From the NCBI GenBank assembly GCA_008508345.1, contig QNGE01000951.1, forward strand, positions 26,433 to 90,432: DNA of 64,000 nt. The letters are read 5' to 3'. Positions 1 through 10,840 of this stretch are shown one piece after another. A model generated the notes under the pieces. It did not search any database. It was not told the origin of the DNA and saw only the letters and a program-made list of their open reading frames with translations. The stretch's first letter is position 1. Every line of letters begins with the position of its first letter. Position numbers and translations under genes: made by a program. The DNA is from Paragonimus westermani. Its lineage: Eukaryota > Platyhelminthes > Trematoda > Plagiorchiida > Troglotrematidae.

Positions 1-2419
1 AATGAGATTCGAACTGGGAGCCGCGGTCCGTAGTTATAGTGGATGGTATGCCAAAGCGTGAAATCCATCCGACTACGAATGCTGTTGCCAGGGTTTGAGT
101 AGTGGTGTCACAGATCGGAAAAACTTCAGGCCACCGAGTAAATCTGTCGATACACGTAAGGAGATAACGGAAACCTTTCGATGGCGGCAGGGGTCCAACA
201 ACGTCAATGTGCACGTGATCGAAGCGAGCATCAGGAGGCGGAAATGTTCCAAGTGGTGTGACGGTATGACGATGGATTTTCGACTGTTGACAAGCCAAGC
301 AGCAACGCGTCCAATCGCCGATATCTTTGTTCATACTGAACCAAACGAATCGTTCAGAAATGAGTTTCCTGGATGCTTTGACTCCTGGATGTGACATGTT
401 GTGGAGAGCATCGAAAACAGTTTTGCGCATTTCTTTTGGAACGATAGGTCTCGGTGATCCCGTAGAAAAATCACAGAGAAGTAATACTCCCTTATGTGTT
501 ATTTGCTGGGTTTTCATTAAACTCTTGTGCGTATCTGTGTCAGGATCACTAGCTTGTAGTTTAGCCATAAGCACAAAATCGATGGAGCTGTCGAGTGAAA
601 GGTTTGCCAGTTGGACTCTCGATAGAGCGTCGGCTACCGTGTTTTGTTCTCCCGTGACGTATCGGAGGTCCGATGTATACTGGGAAATATAGTCCAAGTG
701 GCGTAACTCCCGTGGTGAATAACGATCAGGTTTGGCCGATAGGGCATACGTTAATGGTTTGTGGTCAGTGAAAACACAAAATGTACGTCCTTCAACAAAA
801 TGGCGGAAATGTTTAATAGCCAAGTAGATTGCCAATAGTTCACGGCTGAACGTGCTGTAACGAGTTTGTGCTGGCTGCAAAGATTTGGAGAAAAACGAGA
901 TAGGTTGCCACTTGTTATCAACCAATTGCTGAAGTACAGCTCCAACAGCCAAATTTGACGCATCAGTAGTGATACTGATAGGGGCGGAGGCATCCAAGTG
1001 ATGAATGGATGTTGCCTGTGCAAGCATCTGTTTTATTGAGTTAAACGAATTGATTGATGTCTCAGATAATTCCAAGAGTTTATTCCGTTTGGAACTCAAC
1101 AAATCAGTCAGTGGCTTCAGTGTGTCAGCAAGGTTAGGCAGGAAACGGCGGTAGTAATTAACCATACCAATAAAACGACTGAGCTGACGTACCGAAGTGG
1201 GTTGAGGAAATTCTTTGATGGCGGTCACATTGGAGGCAAGCGGGTGTACTCCAGTTGAGTTGATATGATGTCCAAGGATGTCCAGTGATGACACTCCTAA
1301 CTGACACTTGGAAGGGTTGATGACAATACCAAAATCGTTCAAGCGTTGAAAAACTTGGAACAAATGTGTGCGGTGTTCCTCGGGACTGGAGCTGGCGATT
1401 AGAATGTCATCGATGTATGGATGTGCGAAGTCTAAACCACGTAGCACCTCGTCTATCAGACGTTGGAAAGTTTGTGTTGCATTTCTTAGCCCAAATGGCA
1501 TTCGTAAGAATTCAAACAATCCAAATGGTGTAGTGATTGCAGTTTTGGGAATGTCTTCTTCTGCTACGGGAATTTGATGGTAAGCCCGTATCAGATCGAC
1601 CTTAGAGAATATGGTCTTGCCGTGCAGATTAGATGTGATATCATGAATGTGCGGGACAGGATATCGATCTGCAACGGTGACTTGATTGACACTTCTGTAG
1701 TCTCCACATGGACGCCAGTCATTAGAGTCCTTTTTAGAAACCATGTGGAGTGGGGAAGACCATGGACTTTTCGAGGGTCGAATGATCCCAAGTTGGAGCA
1801 TGTGATCAAATTCCTTGCGGGCGACAGCGAGTTTGTCAGGAGCTAAACGTCTGGGCTTAGCAGCTACTGGTGCACCACGTGTTGTGATATGATGAACAGT
1901 TGTGTGCTTTATGGACGATTGCTGGAAATTAGGATTAAGTATTCCAGGAAATTGAGCAAGCAATGAGGCATATTCCGGATGAGCTTCAGTAAGTGTAACT
2001 GACAGACGAAGAGAATCAATGTTCGCCGATTGACCTGTGACAGTCAGGTTAGTGGTTGGATCGAGCAATCGGCGGTGCTTCATGTCTACCAAGAGACCGA
2101 AACTGTTGAGAAAATCTGCCCCCAAAATTGCAAATCGCACATCAGCAATAAGGAATATCCATCTCCAGGTGCGTCTCAAGCCAAGGGACAGTGTTACGGA
2201 ACGTTGGCCGTAGGTTTGAATGGAAGAACCGTTGGCAGCTTTGAGTGTTGGACCACGATAAGATGAGATTTGATCTTGTGAAGTGGCGGGAAGAACACTG
2301 ACTTCAGCTCCTGTATCAATAAGGAATTTGTGACCACTTTCCTTATCAAGTATGAAAAACAGGCGACTAGAAGTTTGAAAACCAGCTGAGTTTGTCGCAG
2401 AACTCAACTGGCGCTGCCG
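1..2419 (-). CDS. pol: Pol polyprotein (protease, RT, RNase H, integrase), partial at window edge
   Basis: This frame is -1 relative to gag and is open from the frameshift site to position 1. In order it shows: an aspartic protease active site, LIDTGAEVS, near 2305-2330; reverse transcriptase with the catalytic YIDD box at 1406-1417; RNase H with acidic residues in TDAS (near 960), SRELLAIY and FTDHKPL (near 765); the integrase zinc site with a paired His (HNMSH, near 390) and CCLAC; and two of the three catalytic acids of the integrase core, in HIDVVGP and TTDRGSQ. The third acid would lie outside the window. It is expected to be made only as a Gag-Pol fusion by frameshifting. An ATG at 2453-2455 in the pol frame is a less likely independent start. 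All visible catalytic residues are intact. Confidence 0.93.
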
Positions 2420-2425
2420 TTTCCC
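2363..2425 (-). promoter_or_regulatory. -1 ribosomal frameshift signal: slippery heptamer plus H-type pseudoknot
   Basis: Six codons before the gag stop the minus strand reads G GGA AAC in gag phase (2425-2419), a canonical X XXY YYZ heptamer. A 7-nt spacer follows. CCAGUUGAG (2411-2403) then pairs with CUCAGCUGG (2390-2382): 9 bp including one G-U. Inside the loop GCGAC (2398-2394) is complementary to GUCGC downstream (2367-2363), which makes an H-type pseudoknot with stem 1 of 9 bp, stem 2 of 5 bp and a 14-nt last loop. Slippage at this heptamer enters exactly the pol frame. Heptamer and pairings are seen directly; function is inferred. Confidence 0.8.
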
Positions 2426-3291
2426 GAGTGGTTGGAAGTCGGACAGAAAGCACATGGAGTGGTGCAACGTTTTGCATTAGTGCCAAAGTTACGATGATAA
2501 AAACATATTCCATCTGTGGTATGAGTTTTCGATGGAGATTTGTTCAACGATCGACTGCGTGGACGAAGGTGAGCAGTCGGTTGTGAGTGGGATTGAGACA
2601 GTTGTGCTGTCAAATGACTCAGCTGAAGTTGAATCTGTTGAATAGTCCGTTGCTGTTCACGGATCAAGGACATAAGCGGTGTTGTGTCGGTGGAAATGGA
2701 TGCCAAGTGAGTAAATTCAGTGACGTTGTTAGTTGGCATGGCTTCGATAACTTTATCCGCCGACGAAGCTAAACTGTCCAATGTCTGATCTGGGACAAGC
2801 GAAAGTGCCACTTGCACGGGACTCGGTAGGCGTTGAACAAACAATTGTTTCAGTAGGCATTCATCCGTGGGTTTGTCACCAAGCAAAGTTCGCATATGGC
2901 GCAGCAATTGGGAGGGACGACGATCACCTAGCTGTACATCGTTGAGTAACTGCCGTAGTCGTTTGTGTTCGGACATAGACACTCGATTCAAGAGCTCCCG
3001 TTTCAGAACAGCATATGGAGTAAGAGTGTCGGGATTGGCAATAATGTCTCGAACTTCGTGCATAGTTTCTGGCTGGAGTTCAGCAACCACATAATCAAAC
3101 ATAGTGGTCTGTTTGGTTATACGATGTTTGCGAAAAATCGATTCAATCTGCAAAAACCAAAGGGCTGGGTCTGATTGCCAGAAAATGGGAAGTTTGACTG
3201 ATAGTGGTGACACGAATAGGTCCTCAACGTTGCTGTCATCAGTGAGATTCTGCTCCATAGCTAGTGATGGACGGATGGTGAATGATGACAA
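2404..3291 (-). CDS. gag: Gag protein of CsRn1-type retrotransposon
   Basis: This complete 295-residue Gag would form the virus-like particle and package element RNA. Residues about 25-200 form the retrotransposon capsid region; it includes a [13 protein letters not shown] segment and the LRQLLN / RPSQLLRHM stretch typical of Ty3/gypsy capsids. A Gln/Ser-rich linker follows. The nucleocapsid knuckle near residue 265 is C-x2-H-x9-C-x3-C (CFYHRNFG...KRCTTPC), the CHCC variant of the CsRn1 clade. The start ATG follows a ~110-nt leader after the primer site. The reading frame is undamaged and its last codons overlap pol in the -1 frame. Confidence 0.92.
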   Translation of the reverse strand: MSSFTIRPSLAMEQNLTDDSNVEDLFVSPLSVKLPIFWQSDPALWFLQIESIFRKHRITKQTTMFDYVVAELQPETMHEVRDIIANPDTLTPYAVLKRELLNRVSMSEHKRLRQLLNDVQLGDRRPSQLLRHMRTLLGDKPTDECLLKQLFVQRLPSPVQVALSLVPDQTLDSLASSADKVIEAMPTNNVTEFTHLASISTDTTPLMSLIREQQRTIQQIQLQLSHLTAQLSQSHSQPTAHLRPRSRSLNKSPSKTHTTDGICFYHRNFGTNAKRCTTPCAFCPTSNHSGNGSAS

Positions 3292-3376
3292 ACAATGCGC
3301 GCTGGAGAAGTGCTAAGCGAATAGATCCCAAAGTGAATTTGCGGTGCAAATGTGAGACGGAGAATTGATCCAAAAA

Positions 3377-3391
3377 CGGGTCGCGGCGCCA
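3377..3391 (-). promoter_or_regulatory. tRNA primer-binding site
   Basis: The minus strand reads TGGCGCCGCGACCCG a few bases inside the LTR. It begins with TGG, the complement of the tRNA CCA end, as expected for a minus-strand primer site. The implied tRNA would have G as its discriminator base and an acceptor 3' strand close to TCGCGGC. It does not match the usual tRNA-Trp 3' end. The primer is not identified; a serine tRNA is possible because those often carry G at the discriminator position. Confidence 0.65.
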
Positions 3392-3399
3392 ATTTATAG

Positions 3400-3765
3400 T
3401 GGAACTCTTAACCGTGATAGCTTGAGTACGCACTAACAAATAACGATATCTCAAAGATAGTCAATGAAAAGGTCAAGTCAATGGATTGGATCTTTATTGT
3501 TGGGATTTTGGTGTACAAGCTTAATGCAGTAGCGCTCGTCTGGACCGTGTCTTGTCCTGTTCAGTTGGCAGTCAGTTGTCTGGTGATAGGACGCGTGAGA
3601 GGGCGAGACGAGGGCTACAGGCACCTGGAGAGCATTCCATTCAATCACAGAATCATATGTACTAGTTTAGTGGAACATGTTTCAATAGGCCAAGAGTTGT
3701 ATTGTCTAGTTCACAAGTTCTCCATTTATGAACCAGAACGCTAGCTAACAGCCCGACCAACAACA
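3400..3765 (-). repeat. 5' long terminal repeat of the LTR element (limits approximate)
   Basis: On the minus strand the block starts TGTTGTTGG at 3765 and ends GTTCCA at 3400, giving TG...CA ends, just upstream of the primer site. It contains an AATAAA polyadenylation signal (plus-strand TTTATT at 3492-3497), as expected in an LTR R region. The partner LTR is outside the window, so the outer limit cannot be confirmed by comparison. Confidence 0.55.
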
Positions 3766-5652
3766 ACTTGTATGTACATCCGCCTTGTTCTGTCCGCTTA
3801 TCCGATGTTTGGCTGTCATGTGTTTTTACCCGTTATTCCCAGCCCGATAGAAAAATTTCACTCAACAGTTACCAATTTGATCTCTTTTGTTGTCCGTGAT
3901 TTGTCTATTAATGGCTTCGACCGTATCCTGTTGCCGTGTTCAGCTATTCCGCTTTGTTGGACTAATCATCTTTCTGACTTGGTCACTCGTCACGCTCGAC
4001 CATTATTCGAAGAATTTTCTTCGACTGTGCCAGGGTGCCAGATGTTCGCCACCGCTCCATCACTCATATAAAACGTGGGATATGAAATATATGAGAATAA
4101 AAAGGTGCTAATCAACTGTGAGTATTTTCGACTTCTATCAGCCAAACTCCCCTACTGTGTGTTAGTAATGAATCGCACCAGTGGGAAAACCATCAGCCAT
4201 GGCGAACGCTGTATTAGCGTTAATCAACATATCAGTTTCTTCCGTCCGACCTACTGCATCTGCATGGCACAATCCTTACAGATCAAAAGTCCTTTGCTCG
4301 CATTCGCTGTATTCCATTAGTTACCCGTATATTCCATACTACATACAAGATTTTCCAAAGTTATTGTCTTCCAGTAAAGGGTTGCCTTGGTCAGCTGTAT
4401 CAGACTGGCTCAAAGTTGAAATTTTTGAATAAGTGAGATAGCTGCTATATTCACAGGAAGGTCCAGGGAAAGTATTAGCGTGACCAGTTTTCTGAAACGA
4501 TGTTTATTCACTCTATATATTATCATTTTGACACAGCTGTGAAACTTGTACACCGGTGCAATTTCTAGTGAGCTGCGGTATGCAACAGAAACCTAAATCG
4601 GACGGTTTGTGCGTTGACATGTTTACGTTAAGTCCCGATACGCTGAATGCTAAACCGGTTCCACCGAACGGCTTACAGTCGATACAGACCAAGATACGTA
4701 TGGTTTCTTTCACATCTTGAATGTCACTCAGACATTTAGGCAAACAGAACTTAATGGCTGGATCGTATCGACCGCTTTTAGTTATCGTCAAACGCATATC
4801 ACCAGTACCCTGTTTCAGTTATCCAACGGTTAGGTTGGATAATTTATTTGTGAATGCCCACTCCTGAGAAAGTGTTAAATGAGCTTCTTATGTTAGCGCT
4901 GGTGATGATGATGAGGATGATGACGTGTTTGAGCTGTTTGGTTATGAAATGCATTGTTTGTATTTTACAGAGTGAAAATAAACACCTCATAATGTCGGTA
5001 CGGCTAGGAAAGTTAACGGAGATGTGATCGTAAATATACTCTTTGTTCCTTGCAACGTTGAGTGTGAAAAGTATAAACTGAAAACATAGTGGGTCATGTT
5101 TGTTACTGTGTTAGTATGCCTAATAAAAGCGTTTAATTTATATGTATCCCTCCATGTCTGGACTAGTAGCATCTGGAAAACAGATGTTGGAATGAAAACT
5201 CAAGGTTACAAACAGCTGTTTTCGACGATTCCCATCAGGTATACACATTTACAAGAGATTTTTTAGACATATATAAAACTGAAATATGGTAATAAACAGT
5301 GGTAACTGTCATGGCATATGTGGATGTCTGTCCAACAGGGTGGTAGTGTGTTCGTTTGGGTGTGTTTGTGTTGTACTCATCTGAAAAGTGATCAGTGATC
5401 CGCACCAAAAGCGTTTACGTGAATAAAACCTAGTTTCGTATTCTCTCGTCATTTAGCTGCCTTCTATTTGTCTTTAGTTTCTCGTACAGCAGCTGCTTCA
5501 AGATCCGCTCCTGAGCTTTCTACCTTAGATTCTCAGCGAACAAAGCCGACTGGACTTCACCATGGGTTGGATTCCATACTCATCTGCTCGATTTATTGCG
5601 TTGACTCTGGAGAGGACGTTTGACTACCGTGTAAGGGCACGCCATTGGTGTC

Positions 5653-5654
<2 letters not shown>
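3766..5654. other. Non-coding flank of the LTR element
   Basis: No recognisable protein domain is seen here. A short GAT-rich run lies near 4900-4925. The only stretch with a coding look is the minus-strand frame at 4513-4812, listed separately. Confidence 0.5.
4513..4812 (-). CDS. Possible terminal exon of an unrecognised cysteine-rich protein
   Basis: The minus strand has an open frame of about 99 codons from a possible acceptor (AAACAG at 4818-4813) to TAG at 4513. It begins GTGDMRLTI and contains eight cysteines, including CLPKC and CIDC. An AATAAA lies only about 9 nt after the stop. No family is recognised. Chance frames of similar length occur elsewhere in this window, so the main support is amino-acid composition and the nearby polyadenylation signal. 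No convincing upstream exon was found. Confidence 0.22.
   Translation of the reverse strand, partial: QGTGDMRLTITKSGRYDPAIKFCLPKCLSDIQDVKETIRILVCIDCKPFGGTGLAFSVSGLNVNMSTHKPSDLGFCCIPQLTRNCTGVQVSQLCQNDNI

Positions 5655-5691
<37 letters not shown>
5655..5691. repeat. (AT)n dinucleotide microsatellite
   Basis: About 18 uninterrupted AT units. An open frame on the minus strand running through it (YIYIYI...) is an artefact of the repeat. Confidence 0.98.
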
Positions 5692-5692
<1 letters not shown>

Positions 5693-6114
5693 CAGGGCGG
5701 TTTAGATACCATGAGCTTCTCCGATACACTGTCCCGGATACTTTACCACACAGTAGCTTGAAGGGCAACCTAGATCTTCAGGCACGTAGTGTGTGTTCAA
5801 ACTTGTGGATGGGACTAATCCAAGCACAACTTTCAGGAACGTCAGAAAGCAGCACAAAACTGGTGGTCAACAGATAGCTCCGTCAAAGGGTTATTTTCAC
5901 CTAACAAACTTCTAAACATCTGCTGAGAAACTGATCATTAAAGTGGTTCTCGTGTACATTGGTAATACTCTAACGCAGTAACTTAGAATAAGAGAAAAAT
6001 CTCAAAGTAGACGTGTCGTTATCCGCTGAGAATGCTATTTACCAAACGTTAAATCTCTTAATTTTATTTCCATGCTGTGAAGATTACCCCAACCTTAATG
6101 CAGCCTTCCTTTTC

Positions 6115-6290
6115 TTATTGACTGCCTGGCCGGCCTCGTCCGAAGAGGAGCACAATACCTGAAGTTCGCTTGTCTTAAGGCTCGTCAATAGTGTATACTC
6201 ATGGCGAAGCTAGGATTTGAACTCTCGTCACTCTCACGAGGCAGCCATGTAACCAGTGTATAACTGACGGCACAATATGTGTGTCTATAA
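6115..6290 (-). mobile_element. tRNA-derived SINE copy, degraded
   Basis: This copy aligns by eye with the reverse of the SINE at 43990-44255: TGGCGAAGCTAGGATTTGAAC corresponds to the inverted B-box segment, followed by GAGGCAGCCATGTAACCAG from the A-box side. It is strongly diverged, and the tail part (6115-6160) has drifted most. Confidence 0.55.
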
Positions 6291-9200
6291 TACAAGCTAT
6301 CCTGTCCAGAGCAACATCGAAACCGTACGTAACTTGAAACCCTATGAATCATGAACGTACGTGGTTTCCTTTAGCTCTACTGATGATTGGCGTATTAAAG
6401 AACGAACTGAAATCCCAATCTCAAACTCTCGTTCAATTATTACATGTCCCGCCGAAATAATGCTGGCACGTTTGCTGCTATACAAAGTCACGACAGACTG
6501 ACAACCATACCCCACCTTGTCTTACCCCTGGAGGGAAATCAAACAAGTAGTTATATTTTCGAATAACAAAATAACCGGACATTGGGGTGGCACTCTGAGT
6601 ACGTCAGTATTTAATAAGTCAACAAGGACAGGTTAACACGCCAAATTTAAATAGGTTGCGCTAATTGAACAACAACGAATTCTGCTTCAAGTTAAGCAAA
6701 CTAGAGCAAAAAAGAACCGCTCAAATTATCGCACTGAATGAAGAAGAGAAACTCTTCAAAACCTATTGAGGTAAAACGGCAACCTGGAGCAGTTCAATAG
6801 TTTTACTGTAGCTGAGGTACTGCTTGGTGCTGAAGGGAAAGTGATGTTTATGGAACTCCCGTTTAAAGAGGATACTGTAAGAGATCAGTTCGACCTTTGC
6901 ACTTAATGTTCGCTTAGAATTATCTTTACAGAAGCAACCTTAAAATGCTGGTTCACCACAATACTAATGTCATGGCTGAGCCTGGAATAAAAGCTTAAAA
7001 TCCACCATCAATGGGTGGCCGTACATCCGTTTTCACACTGTCATTATATTGCGTGATACACTGGTAGTATGGTTAGGTGCTTGTAAAAAAGTATCACGGT
7101 ACTTTCTTCTGCCTGGAGTGGAACAGATCGCCGTAAACCAATTACTAACGCCGGTGTAGCTTTTATCGCGGACACCACTCATAACATTGACATCATCAAC
7201 GCACTCCCGGTTGTTTACAGAAATGCAATCACTTGACCTAAGATTATGCAATTCTAACCATGTGCACTTACAAGAAATCCACCCAGTCCTTGCAACTCCT
7301 GAGGCCACAGATTAATCAGCAGGGGACTATCTATATGAAGTTCAAAATGAACACTCTTGTCCGCGTTCTGAGGAACAGATGTGGTCTGGCATAATTCACT
7401 CGAGATTGAATTAATGAATACCCTCTCCTCATTCCGATGACATTATCGTTGTACTTTCTACCTTATACGCACTAGAAACTCCTCATCTCCAGGTGTTTAC
7501 GTCCTCTTAACTACGCCAGTGCAACGCTTGTTTTGCGTGCCTGGTTGTGCTATTCAGACTGCAATCAAGTTCAGCCTTTATTCGCGCTAAGTTGTCTAAT
7601 ATTGCGGTTACCTCTTATCAACCAACCATAAACTTTCCGAGTGTATACATGTCACCGTTGAGACATATCACTGACTTTATACATCAAGCTCTTCAAGGAC
7701 TGAATGAAACCACCGGGTGGTTTGGCCACGAAGTGAGTATGAATAACCACAGCCATAATCGCTATGGTAGGTTTAGAATGAGGTGATAACTCACCGCACA
7801 TTTCGTGATCCCCATTCAACGTAGCAGTATACCACGGCCAGTATGGGAACTCCCCCCAGACGATTGTCAGCCCTTTGCTAAATTAAGTTTGAGCCACTGT
7901 TCCATTGCGGTCTGCTCAACAGAACTAAAGAAAACGGCACATTGATAGGGATTAGCCTCTGATCAGTAGAGGACCAGCAAAATGTTTCTAACTGAAGCCA
8001 AGTATTTCTCCCAAACTGGATCATGCGGCATTTTATTTTAAGGGAGTAAACATGAAAGAAGAAACCTTCATCACATGTAACCTGACTAAACCTATCGATT
8101 CAGTTTACGATTGGCAGTTCAGCCGCTTTGCGAAATAACCACTCAAGGTTTATATGTAACGGTTCCAACCAACTTGTAACCAAGTTAGATTTATAGTTAT
8201 TCCTTGCAAAATTTAATCACGTTTCAAGTTGATTTGCTCCTCCAGTTCAGTCAGTTTTACAAAATGTCCCTCCCTAGGTGTAATCGAGTTGCACACTCAC
8301 GTCTTGCAAGTTAATGATAACGCGTCGATCGAGCACAAACACATTATTTGCATCAGAGACCGATATCCTCCAGTGGTCGTTTAGTGGGTTCACGTGAAGA
8401 CTGCTAACTCACAGGGTCTACTTTTCACACGTCTACATAAAAATAGGCAACATTCGGCTCTCACAACGATAGTTCGTCTTCCCTGTAACCCGTCTTTCTC
8501 GGACGCAAGAGCCAGGCGAACTCTCGTTGTCTCCAGCTCTCAACTAACCTTTATCTCACCTGTTCTGAATTCTATCCCCTTTAAATTATGATAATTTTTC
8601 ACTACGCACATTTAGAAAACCAGTTTTCTGACACCAGCTTAAACTCATTAATGTCCAACTATTCAAACTGATGCGACCACCAAGGGTACTGATTAGGTAA
8701 ACGTCTCGTTCCCCCTTCAAATCGGCTTTCAGTATAGCAGTGACCTAGTCCAGTCTTAGAAGTAGATGATTAAAGCATTGGACATGGAGCAGGCGGACTT
8801 TATGAATATGACAAAATCATGAAGACAAACCCAACCTGATTTGAGCATTCCGGGTTTCACCTCCCTGTACTTGGTTCACCCGAGATCATCTGTGAGATTT
8901 AATCCACGTTGGAAGAATGGTAGTCACATTACCGGTAGCTATCATAAACATTCACTCTGCCTATATAACGAACTCTGCTATTAAAGTTTGCAAATTAATA
9001 TTCGGTCAGATACTCTTGACAGCTGCTGTATGAACAATTGTATTGGAACTACTTATCGGAGATGAACTGTTCAAACTGACGTTATCAACTTGACCTACTT
9101 AAGTCACAACTTTATAGTAGGGCTTCAAACAGGTCAGTTTAGTCAGATGGAACTAACAACTGTCACAAACTCTGCTGTAATCTAAGTGGTTATGCCAGTT

Positions 9201-9833
9201 GTGTGGGAATCTTTTACATTATTCTGTTAACTTTCTTGACCTCTGAAATAAGTTACTTGCGGACCGATAAATTTTCTATCTTAGTTCCCTAGTGGCCACA
9301 TACAGTGAAACGTCATCTTAGTGTACACATTTAGTTGGCAAAAATGGGTCATCGCGGGGGGAGAGAATATTTCGTTCACATAAATCTCCAAAATATAAGG
9401 TGGGTTTTCGTGCTCGTTATAACGGACGTTCCTACGGTAAAAACAGCAACATACTAGGCGGATCAACCATCTCGGTACAGCCCTGCGTTATGACAAGCTG
9501 TACAAGTAGATGTGTCAAGACATAACGGATCATTCGGAATATTAACATACAAGAACCTTATCAAGAATGTCGGACAGAGTTCATCGTGTATACTACTGAT
9601 ACATTCTGCTTAAATATAAACAGTGCAAACCTACGACGAGATCAAACCACATGACTGATATAGAGATATCTTTGTTTTTTCCGGATCGGAGTGAAAAATT
9701 AAAGGCGAACGTTAAGCAGAAACGTTTTTGGATAAGTAGATTGGACAAAAATGGGTTTTAAAAGTTGAAAGAAAACCGCAGCCAATTTAGTACGAATGAA
9801 GTCGAACAGTTTGGACGTTGTGTTTAACATTCT
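6291..9833. other. Long gene-poor stretch
   Basis: No domain, RNA gene or clear repeat was recognised. Around 7640-7880 open frames run on both strands with splice-like edges, but they contradict each other (see rejected items). The rest is AT-rich with frequent stops in all frames. Confidence 0.5.
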
Positions 9834-10090
9834 GTTAATAAATGAATTGGGAAAATAAAGTTATGAGCAAGTTCTAATACTGTACGTTCCAGCCACTTCA
9901 AGTGGCCTTCATCAGGAGCGTTGTAATCGGAATCACGTTAACAAAGGAACAGAGATAACACGGGATTTGCCGTGGTTAGGTCAATTCATGCGGCACCCGA
10001 ACTGTCTGGTCATTAGGCGGGAATGCGATTAATGTAGATTAGATGCGCATGTGTTTAATGATATTTATTCATCCATACCACACTGCACAC
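9834..10090 (-). repeat. Left inverted terminal repeat of PLE copy A
   Basis: This is the reverse complement of 10819-11075 over essentially the full length, with roughly fifteen differences counted by eye. It carries the inverted hammerhead-like core (TCATCAG at 9909-9915). Confidence 0.9.
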
Positions 10091-10114
10091 TGAATTTTAC
10101 TATTCATAAACAGA

Positions 10115-10165
10115 CCGAGAATAAAAACATTACTAGCAAGTTGTAATACTCTGCGTTTCTACCAC
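10115..10165 (-). repeat. Third, partial copy of the PLE-A terminal repeat
   Basis: GAGAATAAAAACATTACTAG and the following CAAGTTGTAATACTCTGCG match the outer ~45 bases of the left repeat (AAAATAAAGTTATGAGCAAG, then TTCTAATACTGTACG), in the same orientation and just inside it. This gives a complete repeat followed by a partial one in tandem. Confidence 0.5.
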
Positions 10166-10227
10166 ACAATTAAGGAAGAGAAAGAGGCGGCCAAATTTTT
10201 AAGTCTACTGAAAAACTATCATATTTT

Positions 10228-10330
10228 CGAAATGACCATCACTCACATTTGATCGCAGCCCTCGCATTCAGATAGACTTTGCAGCCAGCCACTTTCGAAA
10301 AGAAGAACTAGACTCCAGTTTCGCTTTCAT
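10228..10330 (-). mobile_element. SINE fragment inside PLE copy A
   Basis: It matches the reverse of the 3' half of the SINE at 43990-44255 closely (ACCATCACTCACATTTGATC, then CATTCAGATAGACTTTGCAG). The tRNA-like head is missing. It abuts the single ambiguous base N at 10331. Confidence 0.85.
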
Positions 10331-10433
10331 NGATATTTTGGATTACTGATGAGTAGTCGAGGATTTGGTTTATTGTGAACAGCTATCTGCCAAAACTAGC
10401 TCCATCCTTTCTGGGTAGGCTATCCAGACCGTA

Positions 10434-10840
10434 GTTTGGTTAGATAACACCTTAGAACGACTGGTGATGCACCCTAAGTATCCGATTTCTATGAGCAACC
10501 ATACAGATTTCGTTTACGAAATGAAATGCAGTGACTGCAATGTCAGTTATATAGAACTGGTGAGCTAAAAACTAAAACTACATGTTGGTGAACAAAAGAG
10601 ACAAGTGAATTATTCTCCTAAAGATGCATATCAGATTTACGCGCCACAAGAGGATTCTGCCATCTCAGTACGTGCTTTGTCAGCGAGTCAAACACACGTT
10701 TTGATCAAGTTGGACTGATTCACAAGAGTCTGCCTTCTCATCCGGAGCAACGCTGTGCTGAAGCCCCCACCATTTATACAGAACACGCTACCCTTAATCG
10801 CAATGAAAGCGAACCCCTGTGTGCAGTGTGGTATGGATGA
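10434..10840 (+). pseudogene. GIY-YIG endonuclease domain of PLE copy A, broken
   Basis: The plus-strand frame from 10434 reads NTLERLVMHPKYPISM then FVYEMKCSDCNVSYIELV before a stop at 10567. This is the linker and first half of a Penelope-type GIY-YIG domain, with the CxxC zinc-binding pair and the Y-I-G motif changed to Y-I-E. Later pieces (KLKLHVGEQKRQVN, SPKDAYQIY) continue the domain with an in-frame stop between them. The frame ends at TAA inside the right terminal repeat. It is a dead copy; the domain normally nicks target DNA for retrotransposition. Confidence 0.75.

Larger units (their letters stand above)
1..3765 (-). mobile_element. CsRn1-type Ty3/gypsy LTR retrotransposon, 3' part outside window
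   Basis: Read on the minus strand the order is LTR, primer-binding site, gag, then pol with protease, reverse transcriptase, RNase H and integrase, which is the Ty3/gypsy order. The Gag knuckle is C-x2-H-x9-C-x3-C instead of the usual CCHC; this CHCC form is the published hallmark of the CsRn1 clade first described in the liver fluke Clonorchis sinensis. No stop codon or frameshift mutation was found in gag or in the visible pol, so the copy looks young. The 3' end of integrase and the second LTR lie beyond position 1. Confidence 0.93.

Noticed and set aside
751..1023. Minus-strand frame overlapping pol
   Set aside because: Shadow of the RNase H region; the pol phase carries the catalytic residues.
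5580..5768. Minus-strand open frame through the AT repeat
   Set aside because: The frame exists only because (AT)n has no stop in that phase.
7642..7877. Plus-strand exon-like segment (7642-7732) and a minus-strand PWWP-like frame (VWGEFPYWPW, 7795-7877)
   Set aside because: The two are on opposite strands 60 bp apart, and a third plus frame is also open there. The PWWP-like spacing is three residues too short. Contradictory evidence, so no gene is called.
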